64,000 nucleotides of DNA from an uncultured Clostridia bacterium (GTDB lineage Bacteria > Bacillota > Clostridia > Oscillospirales > Ruminococcaceae). The position numbers were made by a program, and so were the translations under genes. The stretch is taken from NCBI GenBank assembly GCA_947625375.1, contig CANQOC010000007.1:1-64000 (forward strand). Direction: 5' to 3'. Shown one piece after another: positions 25,330 to 34,400 of this stretch. The notes below the pieces were generated by a model, which saw only the letters and a list, made by a program, of their open reading frames with translations, was not told the origin of the DNA and did not search any database. Each line of letters starts with the position of its first letter. Position 1 is the first letter of the stretch.

Positions 25330-27528
25330 CTATTCACCTCCGACACTATTCAGATACAGCCTTCTGAGGTGACAGATATCCCTCGGGAGACCGTCTCCCC
25401 CGCCGGCGTCGATGACGCCCTTGAGCCACCGGCAAAACTCCTCCGCCTGCGGGACGTTGGACGGGACACGCGCGGCGGCGCCGGGGTGCTCAATCATCTC
25501 CCGCGCGGCGGTGCGCATGTTTTTCCAGAAATTATAGTACCAAAGCTTAAGCTTCACCATATACCCGTTTTGGTCCTCGACGACAAACCCCTCAATCTCG
25601 CGCCCGTTATACTGGTAGTCCTCTTTCATGACCTCATTCTGCCACAGCGCGAAGTCGTGCCAGCAGTCGATGACGGCCGCCTTTTCCTTGTGCCTGAGTC
25701 CGAATTTGTCGGCGATTTCGCACATCTTTTCATAGCCAAACTTATGATAATTAAGGTCGTTATAGATTATATCCAGAAGATACAGCCGGCTCTCGGGGTA
25801 CTCGATGACGTGCGGGTCGTTTTTCATGTCGACGCACTCGAAGACGAACGAGACGCCGTTGTCCCGCGCGAAGAGCTTCATCTTTTCAAGGTTTTCGGCC
25901 GAGACCTTTTCGCGGAGCATGTCCCCTAAATATCCCGCGTATTCGCCGTCGGGGTTCGACTTCGTCGTCACAAAGAGCGAATCGTCGTTTTCGTTGCAGG
26001 AGACGATTCCCAAGAAGCCGTTTTCCTTGACATACGCCGTCACCGGGAACGCGAGCCGGAATTTAAGCCTGTCCGGCTTTGTCTCGTGCACCTCGCCGAT
26101 GTTGAAGAACTTGTCATACGCCCGCGCGGCGACCTTTTGCCTCGCCGTGTCGATATAGAGTCCGCGCGCCTTTGTCGTCTGTCCGTTCCATATTCCGAAG
26201 CCGAACGCCTCGTCGGTAAAATTGAATGACGAGATATTCCCGAACCGCTTTTCCCGGACATAGCGGTTACCGCGGAGCGCCGCAACCGCCTCTTCAACGC
26301 TCATCTCCGGCCGACTCTGCACCGGTTTAATATTCCTCGAAAAGACACGGTTTCTTATCTCAAATTCGGTGTGGACGCCGCCGGGTCCGACCTGCAAAGC
26401 GCGCAAATACCCTCCGAATTCAACGTCCCCTTCGAGATTATACACCCGCTCGTTCACCCGAATCGGCAGGAATTTCGGGTTGCGGTGCCCGAAAATCTGG
26501 TACACATTCTCGGGGGTGTTTTTGAGGAATGACGCCGAAACAGGCCCGACGTCTTCAAAGCTTCCGACGCCGTCAATCAGCTGTTTTGCCGGGACTTTTG
26601 TAAGGCACTCGGGCAGAGCGCTCAGTCCGCCGTGACAGACGAAATACGTCCTCCCGCAGTAATCGTAATAAGCGCACTGGCGGAGGCTGCGGTAGAGCCT
26701 TCTGACCTCTTTTTTGTCGATATCTGCACGCTCCAATTCAGGTGCGGTGAAAAGCTCGAAAGCCTTTGAACGCTCGGCCTTTCCGTCCGCCCAATCGAAA
26801 AGCACCCGCTCGTGATTCCCCTCCAAAAGACAGACGTTCGGGCGGGTGTATATCCCGAGGAGGAATTCGAGCACCTCGGCGTTCTCGATTCCGCGGTCGC
26901 AGAAGTCGCCGAGGAAGATATAATACTCGTCGTCCCTGATTCCGCCGACGCCGTCGAGATATTCTTTCAGAGCGGTGTAACAGCCGTGAATGTCGCCGAT
27001 GTGGTGGATTTTTTTGTAGTCCGACAGGTCGATTTTTTTCAGCCAGATTTTGTCGAGCCCGTCCGGCTTTATGACCGGGATTTTCGACGAAACTTTCTCC
27101 GTCTTAAAGCGCGCGTACATCTTTTCGATGACCCGGTCGGGCACGCGCTTTAAACCCTCGCGGCGGGCGTTGCGCTCCTTTGCGGTTTCAATCGGGACGT
27201 CGGTAAAATCGACGCAGTAGATGCGGTATTTATATTCTTCACAGAGTTCAAGATATTTTTTCATGTCGGCGGTCTTCGAGTTTGTCGCGTCGATGACAGT
27301 GAAGTCGCCGCGCTCCATTCTCTGCACCAGAAGGTCGGTCAGAAGCTTCCAGACCGCGTCTTCGTTCGACGAATCAATCGCCTCGCCGCCCGAGACGGTC
27401 ATAGCGGGACTCGCGACCAAAAGCCGCAAATCGTCGGGACAGAGCGCATACGGCTTAAGTCCCTGCCGCTCAATCCATGTCGACTTCCCGGCACCGGGCG
27501 CACCGCGCGTTAAAAGAAGAACTCGCAT
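25330..27528 (-). CDS. Fused polynucleotide kinase, phosphatase and RNA ligase
   Basis: 732 residues in three parts. First, a T4 PNK-like kinase (1-160) with P-loop GAPGAGKS (9-16) and FTVIDATNSKT. Second, a calcineurin-type phosphatase (172-400) with GDIHG (178), GDFCDRG (207), GNHE (237) and GHRN (347). Third, a T4 Rnl1-like ligase (about 410-680) with KENG as motif I (Lys501 the predicted nucleotide-bearing residue), FVFECVD, EGFVVED and KLKLWYY as later motifs; ARAYDKFFNIGE upstream of the Lys is also Rnl1-like. Together these could heal and seal broken RNA, for example cleaved tRNA. Domain calls are from motifs; the fused order is inferred as one functional repair enzyme. Confidence 0.8.
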   Translation of the reverse strand: MRVLLLTRGAPGAGKSTWIERQGLKPYALCPDDLRLLVASPAMTVSGGEAIDSSNEDAVWKLLTDLLVQRMERGDFTVIDATNSKTADMKKYLELCEEYKYRIYCVDFTDVPIETAKERNARREGLKRVPDRVIEKMYARFKTEKVSSKIPVIKPDGLDKIWLKKIDLSDYKKIHHIGDIHGCYTALKEYLDGVGGIRDDEYYIFLGDFCDRGIENAEVLEFLLGIYTRPNVCLLEGNHERVLFDWADGKAERSKAFELFTAPELERADIDKKEVRRLYRSLRQCAYYDYCGRTYFVCHGGLSALPECLTKVPAKQLIDGVGSFEDVGPVSASFLKNTPENVYQIFGHRNPKFLPIRVNERVYNLEGDVEFGGYLRALQVGPGGVHTEFEIRNRVFSRNIKPVQSRPEMSVEEAVAALRGNRYVREKRFGNISSFNFTDEAFGFGIWNGQTTKARGLYIDTARQKVAARAYDKFFNIGEVHETKPDRLKFRLAFPVTAYVKENGFLGIVSCNENDDSLFVTTKSNPDGEYAGYLGDMLREKVSAENLEKMKLFARDNGVSFVFECVDMKNDPHVIEYPESRLYLLDIIYNDLNYHKFGYEKMCEIADKFGLRHKEKAAVIDCWHDFALWQNEVMKEDYQYNGREIEGFVVEDQNGYMVKLKLWYYNFWKNMRTAAREMIEHPGAAARVPSNVPQAEEFCRWLKGVIDAGGGDGLPRDICHLRRLYLNSVGGE

Positions 27529-27553
27529 TTTATATCACTCCGTTAAATAAAAT

Positions 27554-27585
27554 AAAGCAGTCCGCGGCTCCCGCGAAACTGCTTT
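27554..27585 (-). terminator. Terminator between small zinc-ribbon gene and RNA repair gene
   Basis: Stem AAAGCAGT (27554-27561) / ACTGCTTT (27578-27585) with an inner GC stem, followed on the minus strand by ATTTTATTT. Confidence 0.65.
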
Positions 27586-27752
27586 CAGACGCGCTGTTTT
27601 ACGTCTTTTCCGCCGCCATCGGCGAGCTTTATCATCTGCTCATATGCGCTGTAGCCGTTGAGCTTGCAGGACGGACACGGGTTTTTCGGCGCAGTAACCT
27701 TCCCGAGTTTATAAGGGCACTTTCGGCACGGCGGAATTATTCTTTTTGTCAT
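27585..27752 (-). CDS. Small four-cysteine protein
   Basis: 55 residues with CRKCPYKLGK and CPSCKLNG, a CxxC...CxxC pair expected to bind zinc. GGAGGT precedes the ATG at 27752; the longer frame to 27830 lacks support. It lies upstream of the RNA repair gene but a terminator separates them. Function unknown. Confidence 0.6.
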   Translation of the reverse strand: MTKRIIPPCRKCPYKLGKVTAPKNPCPSCKLNGYSAYEQMIKLADGGGKDVKQRV

Positions 27753-27922
27753 CTTCGATACCTCCGAGGCTATTCTGATTCGGAAATCAGGGGCGGCGAA
27801 AGACCGTCCCCGTTTCCGTTGTGTGAACATTTGTAATCCGACAAAATTATATCACATAAGCCGCCAATCTGTCAACACGAAGGACGGAATCACTCGCTTT
27901 TGCCGTCCTTTCGGGCAGGTTT

Positions 27923-28654
27923 TTATACATATATTTCCTCCATATTGTCGAGGCAGAGGCAGCCGAGCACATTGTCGCTGAAACAGCCGCAGTCGATGTC
28001 GATGAATCCGTCGCCGTGATAAATTTTGCCCGGTGTTCCGAGCAGTCTTGTCGGCGTATGACCGACTATGACCGTCTTGTCGTCAAAGTATTTCGTATAA
28101 GTCTTCGGGCGCTCCCAGACGAGGTCGTGCGGGGAATAATCCTCAATAGGGCGGTCAGGCGAGAAGTCTTTGAGGCCGCCGTGCACAAGAATAAACTCCC
28201 TCCCGCCGACTTCGATTTCGCGGTAGAGCGGCAGCGATTTCATATAGTCGAACACGCGCTTCCTCTCGGATTTCGGGAGCCTCATAAACGCCTTGCGCGT
28301 CGGAAGACAGCCGTTGTCGTACCAATGATTCACTTTATAGACGTCGTCCGGCGTAACGCAGGCCGTTTCTTCCGCCCTGCCTTTATAGATGTCCTTCAAG
28401 GTCTCGAACACCGGCAGCGCGTCGAGCGCCATCGCTTCGTGATTGCCGAGAATAGAGTGGACGTTCGGGCGGGACATTATGTCGAGCGTGACCTTTACCC
28501 CGTCGGGTCCGCGGTCCATGGCGTCGCCGAGGAAGTAAAGGGTGTCCTCGGGGCCGAAGTTGATTTTTTTGAGCATCATTAGGTACTTGCCGTAACAGCC
28601 GTGAATGTCGGACAGGACGTATGTTTTTCCGGATTTTGTCTTGTTTTCAGTCAT
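27923..28654 (-). CDS. PP1-like metallophosphatase, copy 1
   Basis: 243 residues. Complete calcineurin-type metal site: SDIHG, GDAMDRG, LGNHE, LVHGG and GHTPT. Related bacterial enzymes are serine/threonine protein phosphatases or diadenosine-tetraphosphate hydrolases. I prefer the ATG at 28654, eight bases from AAAGGG; the ATG at 28660 is too close. It is a close paralogue of 29843-30574 and also resembles the phosphatase part of the RNA repair fusion. A promoter-like block (-10 TATACT at 28697-28702) is shared with the paralogue. Confidence 0.85.
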   Translation of the reverse strand: MTENKTKSGKTYVLSDIHGCYGKYLMMLKKINFGPEDTLYFLGDAMDRGPDGVKVTLDIMSRPNVHSILGNHEAMALDALPVFETLKDIYKGRAEETACVTPDDVYKVNHWYDNGCLPTRKAFMRLPKSERKRVFDYMKSLPLYREIEVGGREFILVHGGLKDFSPDRPIEDYSPHDLVWERPKTYTKYFDDKTVIVGHTPTRLLGTPGKIYHGDGFIDIDCGCFSDNVLGCLCLDNMEEIYV

Positions 28655-28752
28655 GTTCATTTCCCTTTCAAAGTCGGGTTTTTAGCTTACAATATAAGTA
28701 TACCATGCCCGGCGACGGCTGTCGTCAACTCGGAGCGGACTTTTTAAAACTC

Positions 28753-28779
28753 AATCGGGAGAGCGCCGCCCTCCCGATT
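28753..28779 (-). terminator. Terminator after the 28785 gene
   Basis: Stem AATCGGGAG / CTCCCGATT with a 9-base loop, followed on the minus strand by GAGTTTTAAAAAG. Confidence 0.65.
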
Positions 28780-28784
28780 TTCTC

Positions 28785-29096
28785 TCATCCCTCATATCCC
28801 TTGGGGTACTTTATGTCAATAAGCGGGCGGTCCTCCGGTCTCTTGATTTTAACCGCCATGATGTCCTTGTGGCACTGCATCAGCTGGTCGCGGATGGCTG
28901 TAAGCTGCTCCTTCGTCTGCGGAACGATGTATTTTTTCGAGCCGACTTCGAGCAGTTCGAGGTACCAGTTGACCTTTTCGAGATAGCTCAGGCAGTAAGA
29001 CGAAATCATCTGTTTGTCGTTGAAGTCCCTTATCGCCTCGGTCTCGATTTGTATGTATGAGACGAGGTCATAGGGAATCTTTTTGAGCTTTTTCAT
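28785..29096 (-). CDS. Hypothetical helical protein
   Basis: 103 residues, unrecognised; predicted helices with no membrane segment or motif I can name. GGAG lies seven bases ahead of the ATG at 29096, and a strong promoter lies upstream. Divergent from the XRE regulator at 29317. Confidence 0.65.
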   Translation of the reverse strand: MKKLKKIPYDLVSYIQIETEAIRDFNDKQMISSYCLSYLEKVNWYLELLEVGSKKYIVPQTKEQLTAIRDQLMQCHKDIMAVKIKRPEDRPLIDIKYPKGYEG

Positions 29097-29150
29097 AAAA
29101 ACATCTCCGTTTCGCAAAGCCTTATCACGCTTTAATTATATCCGCCGTGT

Positions 29151-29167
29151 GTGACATATTCTGTCAC
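29151..29167. promoter_or_regulatory. Possible operator in the 5' UTR of the 28785 gene
   Basis: Perfect inverted repeat GTGACA-TATTC-TGTCAC, between the promoter and the start of the minus-strand gene. The divergent XRE regulator is a candidate binder. Confidence 0.45.
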
Positions 29168-29198
29168 TTGTGCCGACAAAATAATTTAATTTTTTCAT

Positions 29199-29227
29199 AT
29201 TATACCATATCCCCCGCCGCTTGTCAA
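29199..29227 (-). promoter_or_regulatory. Promoter of the 28785 gene
   Basis: Minus strand -35 TTGACA (29222-29227), 17-base spacer, -10 TATAAT (29199-29204): full consensus. Confidence 0.75.
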
Positions 29228-29316
29228 CTTGATTACCTCTTTAAGACACAATCTATACCCCTCTCCGGCGATTTTTACCGCCGCCGCTTTAGGGTATAAT
29301 AATATGGGTGATTAAA

Positions 29317-29652
29317 ATGACGATAGATTATAACCGGCTCGGCGGGAGAATCCGCGAGGAGCGGCTTCATCTGAGATTGACGCAGGCACAGCTTGCCGAA
29401 GCGGTCGACATTTCGGACACATATATGGGCGCGATTGAGCGCGGCGAGCGCGGACTGTCGCTCGATACCCTTGCGGCGCTCGCATCGCGTCTCGGCGTGA
29501 CCGTCGACTTCCTGCTCTCCGACTCCGTGCCCGATACCGACATGAACATCATGGAGCAGTTCAAGCAAATCATGGACGGTCAGCCGCTTGAGCGCAAGCA
29601 GATGGCGATGAACGTCCTTCGCGCAGTGTTTGCCTATTTTGAGGACAAGTGA
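29317..29652 (+). CDS. XRE-family transcriptional regulator
   Basis: 111 residues. A classic XRE domain fills the N-terminal half (LGGRIREERLHLRLTQAQLAEAVDISDTYMGAIERGERGLSL in sense, residues about 6-50), followed by LSDSVPDTD and a short helical tail. ATG at 29317 preceded by GGGTGA; a GTG at 29308 is possible. TATAAT at 29295-29300 suggests its own promoter. Its 3' end overlaps the convergent RHH-like gene by 19 bases. Confidence 0.82.
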   Translation: MTIDYNRLGGRIREERLHLRLTQAQLAEAVDISDTYMGAIERGERGLSLDTLAALASRLGVTVDFLLSDSVPDTDMNIMEQFKQIMDGQPLERKQMAMNVLRAVFAYFEDK

Positions 29653-29819
29653 GCCGTCCGCAAGCCTCTGAATAGCTCCATATCCTCCACAAATCTTTTC
29701 AGTGCAATCTCTGTCAGCCTCTCGACCGGCAGGGAGTATTCCCGCGCGTATCTGTGCAGCTCGTCGTAAAGCATGCCGTCTGAAATGTGCAGGGTGAGCG
29801 TGTCGTTTTTGTTATCCAT
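29634..29819 (-). CDS. Small ribbon-helix-helix-like protein
   Basis: 61 residues: a short strand (DTLTLHISDGML), then two helices (YDELHRYAREYSLPVERLTEIALKR in part), a pattern like CopG/Arc-type DNA-binding or antitoxin proteins. AAAGGAC precedes the ATG, and it begins 23 bases after the metallophosphatase copy 2 gene. No toxin partner is evident. Confidence 0.5.
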   Translation of the reverse strand: MDNKNDTLTLHISDGMLYDELHRYAREYSLPVERLTEIALKRFVEDMELFRGLRTAHLSSK

Positions 29820-29842
29820 TTTAAGTCCTTTCCGCCGTCATT

Positions 29843-30574
29843 TTAGGCGGCTTTTTTAACATAAAATTCTTCCATCGTGTCGAGGCAGAGGCAGCCGAGC
29901 ACATTGTCGTAAACACAGCCGCAGTCGACGTCGATAAACCCGTCGCCGTAAAAGATTTTCCCGGAACGGTCGAGCGATATAATCGTCGGCGAGTGACCGA
30001 CGATGACAGTTTTATCGTCGTAATATTTCGTACTCGTTTCCGGGCGTTCCCAGACGAGGTCGGACCGGGAATAATCCTCCAGCGGACGGTCGGGCGAGAA
30101 GTTGCCGAGCTCGCCGTGGACGAGAATATATTTCTCGCCGTTGACCTCAATTTCACGATAGAGCGGCAGCGACTTCATGTAATCCATAACGCGCTTCTTG
30201 TCGCCGTCGGGCAGGCTCGTGTACTCAATTATCGACGGCAGGCTGCCGTTGACAATCCACTTTTTCAGCTTGGACTTGTCGCCCGCAGTAACGCCCGTAT
30301 TTGCGTTGCCCCTGATGGCTTCGAGGACCGGCAGCGCGTCGAGCGCCATCGCCTCGTGATTTCCGAGTATCGCATGGATGTTCGGGTGCTCCATCATGTC
30401 GAGCATGATTTTGATTCCGTCGGGTCCGCGGTCGATAGCGTCGCCGAGGAAATAGAGGGTGTCCTCGGGACCGAAGTCGATTTTTTCGAGCATTTCGAGG
30501 TATTCATCGTAGCAGCCGTGAATGTCGGACAGGACGTAGGTTTTTCCGGTTTGTGTGAAGGTGTTGGTGTTCAT
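29843..30574 (-). CDS. PP1-like metallophosphatase, copy 2
   Basis: 243 residues, with SDIHG, GDAIDRG, LGNHE, LVHGE and GHSPT, closely similar to the copy at 27923-28654 throughout. One motif differs: the second His-Gly is followed by Glu instead of Gly. The paralogues also share upstream sequence, so the duplication included the promoter. GGAAAGG precedes the ATG. Confidence 0.85.
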   Translation of the reverse strand: MNTNTFTQTGKTYVLSDIHGCYDEYLEMLEKIDFGPEDTLYFLGDAIDRGPDGIKIMLDMMEHPNIHAILGNHEAMALDALPVLEAIRGNANTGVTAGDKSKLKKWIVNGSLPSIIEYTSLPDGDKKRVMDYMKSLPLYREIEVNGEKYILVHGELGNFSPDRPLEDYSRSDLVWERPETSTKYYDDKTVIVGHSPTIISLDRSGKIFYGDGFIDVDCGCVYDNVLGCLCLDTMEEFYVKKAA

Positions 30575-30686
30575 AATTTTTTCCTTTCCAAAATTGATTT
30601 TAGATTACAATTTCATTATACCGCACCCGATGACGGCTGTCGTCAACTGCGAGCGGACTTTTTTCAAAGTGATTTTCAAAAATGTA

Positions 30687-30715
30687 TTGCTATTTGTGAT
30701 ACAATGTGATATAAT
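30687..30715 (+). promoter_or_regulatory. Promoter and probable operator of the toxin-antitoxin pair
   Basis: -35 TTGCTA (30687-30692), 17-base spacer, -10 TATAAT (30710-30715). A direct repeat TGTGATA occurs twice inside the spacer and -10, a likely autoregulation site of the antitoxin. Confidence 0.55.
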
Positions 30716-30738
30716 ATAGAAAAAGTGAGGTGAGAATT

Positions 30739-31062
30739 ATGGCAGCAAAAACGGCAAACGTCCTTGCGAGGGTCGAACCCGAGGTCAAGGCACAGGCGGA
30801 GGAGATTATGGCGCAGCTCGGCGTCCCCGTCTCGGTCGTCATCAATATGCTTTACAAGCAGATTATCATGACCCGCGGCATTCCTTTCCAGGTGACCGTC
30901 CCGAAAGTCAAGGTCCCGAAGGCGCGCGACGAAATGACCGACGAGGAGTTCTATGAGAGAATCAGACATTCGCTCCAGCAGGTGAAAGAGGGCAAAGGTA
31001 TTCCCGTTGATGTAGCATTTGAACGTATTAAGAAAAGGATTGAACAACATGGAAACGTATGA
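30739..31062 (+). CDS. RelB/DinJ-family antitoxin
   Basis: 107 residues. The N-terminal part (TANVLARVEPEVKAQAEEIMAQLG, then VSVVINMLYKQI) is the ribbon-helix-helix DNA-binding domain of RelB/DinJ antitoxins. The C-terminal part would wrap the toxin. GTGAGG precedes the ATG at 30739. It overlaps the toxin gene by 14 bases, as usual for such pairs. Confidence 0.85.
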   Translation: MAAKTANVLARVEPEVKAQAEEIMAQLGVPVSVVINMLYKQIIMTRGIPFQVTVPKVKVPKARDEMTDEEFYERIRHSLQQVKEGKGIPVDVAFERIKKRIEQHGNV

Positions 31063-31378
31063 AGTGATAATCAGTCCAGACGCGTTAAAGTCACTCGATG
31101 ATATTACGGATTATATTCTGACGGTGTTGATGTCTCCCGAGGCCGCTGATAATACCTATTCCGCAATCTATAAGGCAATAAACGGTCTCGACTTCATGCC
31201 GCAGAGATACGCCGTACTGCCGGAGGATTTCCTTGAAAAAACGGGCGTCCGGCGTATGCAGGTGAGAAATTACTTCATATATTTCCATGTCGACGAATAT
31301 CAGAAACAGGTCAACATCATCGACGTACTTTATGTCGGCAGAGAGCAGAGGGACAGCTTCGACCCCGCCGAGGAATAG
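31049..31378 (+). CDS. RelE/ParE-family toxin
   Basis: 109 residues. YEVIISPDALKSLDDITDYI at the start and VNIIDVLYVGREQRD at the end are typical of the RelE/ParE fold. Members either cut mRNA on the ribosome or poison gyrase; the sequence alone does not settle which. It is translated from within the end of the antitoxin gene. Confidence 0.82.
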   Translation: METYEVIISPDALKSLDDITDYILTVLMSPEAADNTYSAIYKAINGLDFMPQRYAVLPEDFLEKTGVRRMQVRNYFIYFHVDEYQKQVNIIDVLYVGREQRDSFDPAEE

Positions 31379-31399
31379 ACCGAAATAAAGCATAAAAAA

Positions 31400-31426
31400 T
31401 CCCGCCTCTATCGGCGGGACTTTTCT
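31400..31426. terminator. Bidirectional terminator
   Basis: Stem TCCCGCC (31400-31406) / GGCGGGA (31413-31419) with T-runs on both strands. It sits between the convergent toxin gene and the HD-GYP sensor gene. Confidence 0.8.
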
Positions 31427-31438
31427 TTCCATAATTCC

Positions 31439-34400
31439 TCACATATGATAGTGTGACCCGAGGTCGTCGGCGGTGCGCTGGCGGCCGGCGTCGATGGGGG
31501 CGAGACCCTCTTCAATCATCGCGAGCATATGCGGGACGATTTTCGGGTCGAGCTGGGTGCCGCTGACGCGCTTAAGCTCCTCGACAATGTGCTCGCTCGG
31601 GAGGACCTTGCGGTACGGGCGGTCGCTCGACATCGCGTCATATGTGTCCGCGACGCCGATAATCCGCGCGATAAGCGGTATCTCGTCGCCCTTAAGTCCG
31701 GCGTTATAGCCGTTGCCGTCGATGCGCTCGTGGTGATACTTCGCGCCGTCGGCGATGCCCTCGATGGCGGTGAATTCCTTTAAAATTTCGCCGCCGATTT
31801 TCGGGTGATTCTGTATAATCTGCCGCTCCTCGTCGGTGAGCTTGCCGGGCTTGTTGAGGACGCTGTCCGGAATTCCGATTTTACCGATATCGTGCAAAAG
31901 CGCGATGTAATAGACGTTCTCCTGCTCGGCGGCGCTTAGTCCGACGCGCTTCGAGAGCTCCCGCGAATACTCCGCGACCCTCAGCGAATGACCGTTCGTA
32001 TAGCGGTCCTTGGCGTCGATTGAGCGGGCAAAGGTCTGTAACGACTGCTCGACAATGCTGCGGTATTCGCGCTGGCGGCGCTTCATCGACTTAATCTTGA
32101 ACGACGCCAAAAGTGCAACGATTCCCGCCGCCGCAGCGAGTCCCAAAATTACCGTCGCGATGACGAATCCGGCGTGCTCATAAAGCTTCTTTTCCTTGAC
32201 GATGCTGATTGAGCAGGACGCCGAGTTGTCGGGGTTTCCGGGTTCATAGACGACGATGTTAAAGGTGTATTCCCCGCCGGGGAGGTTAGTATAGCTGACG
32301 CGGCCGGTGTTGTCGTCGGTCAGAACGGTCGCCGAGTCGTCAAAACCCTCGAGCCAGTATTTCATGTCGATATCGGTCGTGCCGGTATAGGTCAGCGCCG
32401 AAAAGTCGATGGTGATTCGGTTCGCGTCCTTCGGGAGCTCGGCGGATTCGGGGTTAATCAGCTCGGCACCGTCGACATAGAGGCTGTTGACGATGATTTT
32501 CGGCATGACCTCGGCGACGTCCTCGAAGCCGAAGACGCTGACTCCGCTCCTCGTCGCGATATAAAGCTCGCCGGTCGCGGGGTCGACCCAGTTCCATGTG
32601 TTCGCGTTGAGCGAGCCGGAAAGACCGTGCTCAAAGCCGTATTCCCTCGGAATGACCTCTTCGCCCTTAAGGAGCGCGTCGCGGTCAAACTTCATTATTC
32701 CGTTGTTCTGCAAAATCCAGAGCGAGCCGCCGACCGAATAGAAGTCGAAGATGCTCCCGGCGCCCTTTGTTATGTCAATCTTCCTGAACCCGTCGCTGTC
32801 GTAATAATAGAGCGACGAGCCGGCGCTGATGAAATATCCGTCGCCGTCGGGGAGAATTCGGAGAACGACTCCGTCCTCGAGTCCTTCGTCGAAGCCGTGA
32901 TTGATGACCTCTCCGTCCCTGATTTCGTATATTCCGCCGCCGTCCGAGCCGACGAGTATCGCCCCGTCGGGGGTCTCGACAGTGCAGAGCACCGACGCCG
33001 GCGTAAGTCCGTCATCAGCGCCGTAGCTCTCGGAAATCTCGCCGTCGCGGATTATATTGAGTCCCTCCTGCGTTCCGACCGCGATTCCGCCGTCCGAAAG
33101 CTCATAGAGCGTCCTCGCGCTGTTGCTCAGGAGTCCGTTATATGTTTCAAGCTCGCCGGTCGCGGGGTTATAGCATGCCACCGAGTCGTGTGTAGCGTAT
33201 GACGCCGCCCAGATTCGCCCCTTGCTGTCCGAAAGGACACAGCGGACGCGGACGCCGTCGAAAAGCTGTGTGAACGCGTCGGTCACCGGCTGCCAGTTTT
33301 CGTCGAAAGCGAGAAGTCCGCTGTCGGTCGCGGCGCAGAAATATCCTCCCTGCTTCGCGACGGCGTTAAGGGATATCCCCGAGAGGACTTCCTTCCCCGG
33401 GGTGCAGAAATATCCCCTTGTGTACTTGATGATTCCGTATGCCGTCGACGCGAGCCAGACGCTCCCCTCGTAGTCGATGCAGCCGCTGTTGAGCGACGCG
33501 GCGCGCTCTTCCTCCGAAAAGCCGATTGTGCTGCCGTCGGGGGAGATGACGCACGCGCCGATGTTCCCGCAGACGATGATTCCGCCGTCGGGCGCGGTCT
33601 TGATGGAGTTGTGGGTGCTGACGCCGTCGGTGACGAAGTATTCCGCCTCGAAGTCGGCGGGGTCAAGGCTGTCGGACGCGAAGCTCAGCTTCACAAGGAC
33701 GTTTGTCGCCGAGCCGAGCCAGATGTTCCCCCCGGTGTCCCGACCGCAGCAGTATATCGGTATGATTCCGTTGTCGGTCGAAATCGCGGCGCCGTCGACG
33801 GGGTTTTTCGTCATGTCAAAGAAGTCGGCGGAGTCATATGTACAAAGCTCGGTCCTGCCGTCGGTGACGACGCAGACGCCGGCGTTGAGCGCTCCCCAGA
33901 CCCTCCCGCGGGAGTCGACGCTGACCGAATAGACGGTCCCGCCGGTGGTGTGCTCCCCGCTCATCGGGACAAGCGCGCCGTCGCTTATATAGGCGAGACC
34001 CGAGTTCGACGCGACATAAATCGTGCCGTCGGCGCCCTCGTCGAAGTCGCGGATACAGAGGAAGCCGTTGTCGGCGGTCCCCCCGACCGCGACAATTTCG
34101 CCGCCCTCCATATAAAAGACGCCGGCGTCGTTGGTGCCAATCCAGAGCCGTCCGGAGGCGTCCTCGTGGAGCGCGCGGATTGACGACGACGGAATTGCGC
34201 CCTCGATGCTGAAGTTGCGGAACGACGTCCCGTCGTAGCGGATAAGTCCGCCGTAGCTTCCTATCCAGATGTAGCCGTCGCGGGTCTGAATGACCTCGTT
34301 GGCCTCGCCGGTCGGGAGTCCGTTCGACTCGTTATAAAGAGTGACGACCCTCGGCGCCTCGGAGGCGAAGACGGCGGTAAATAATAGCTGTGAAGCGATA

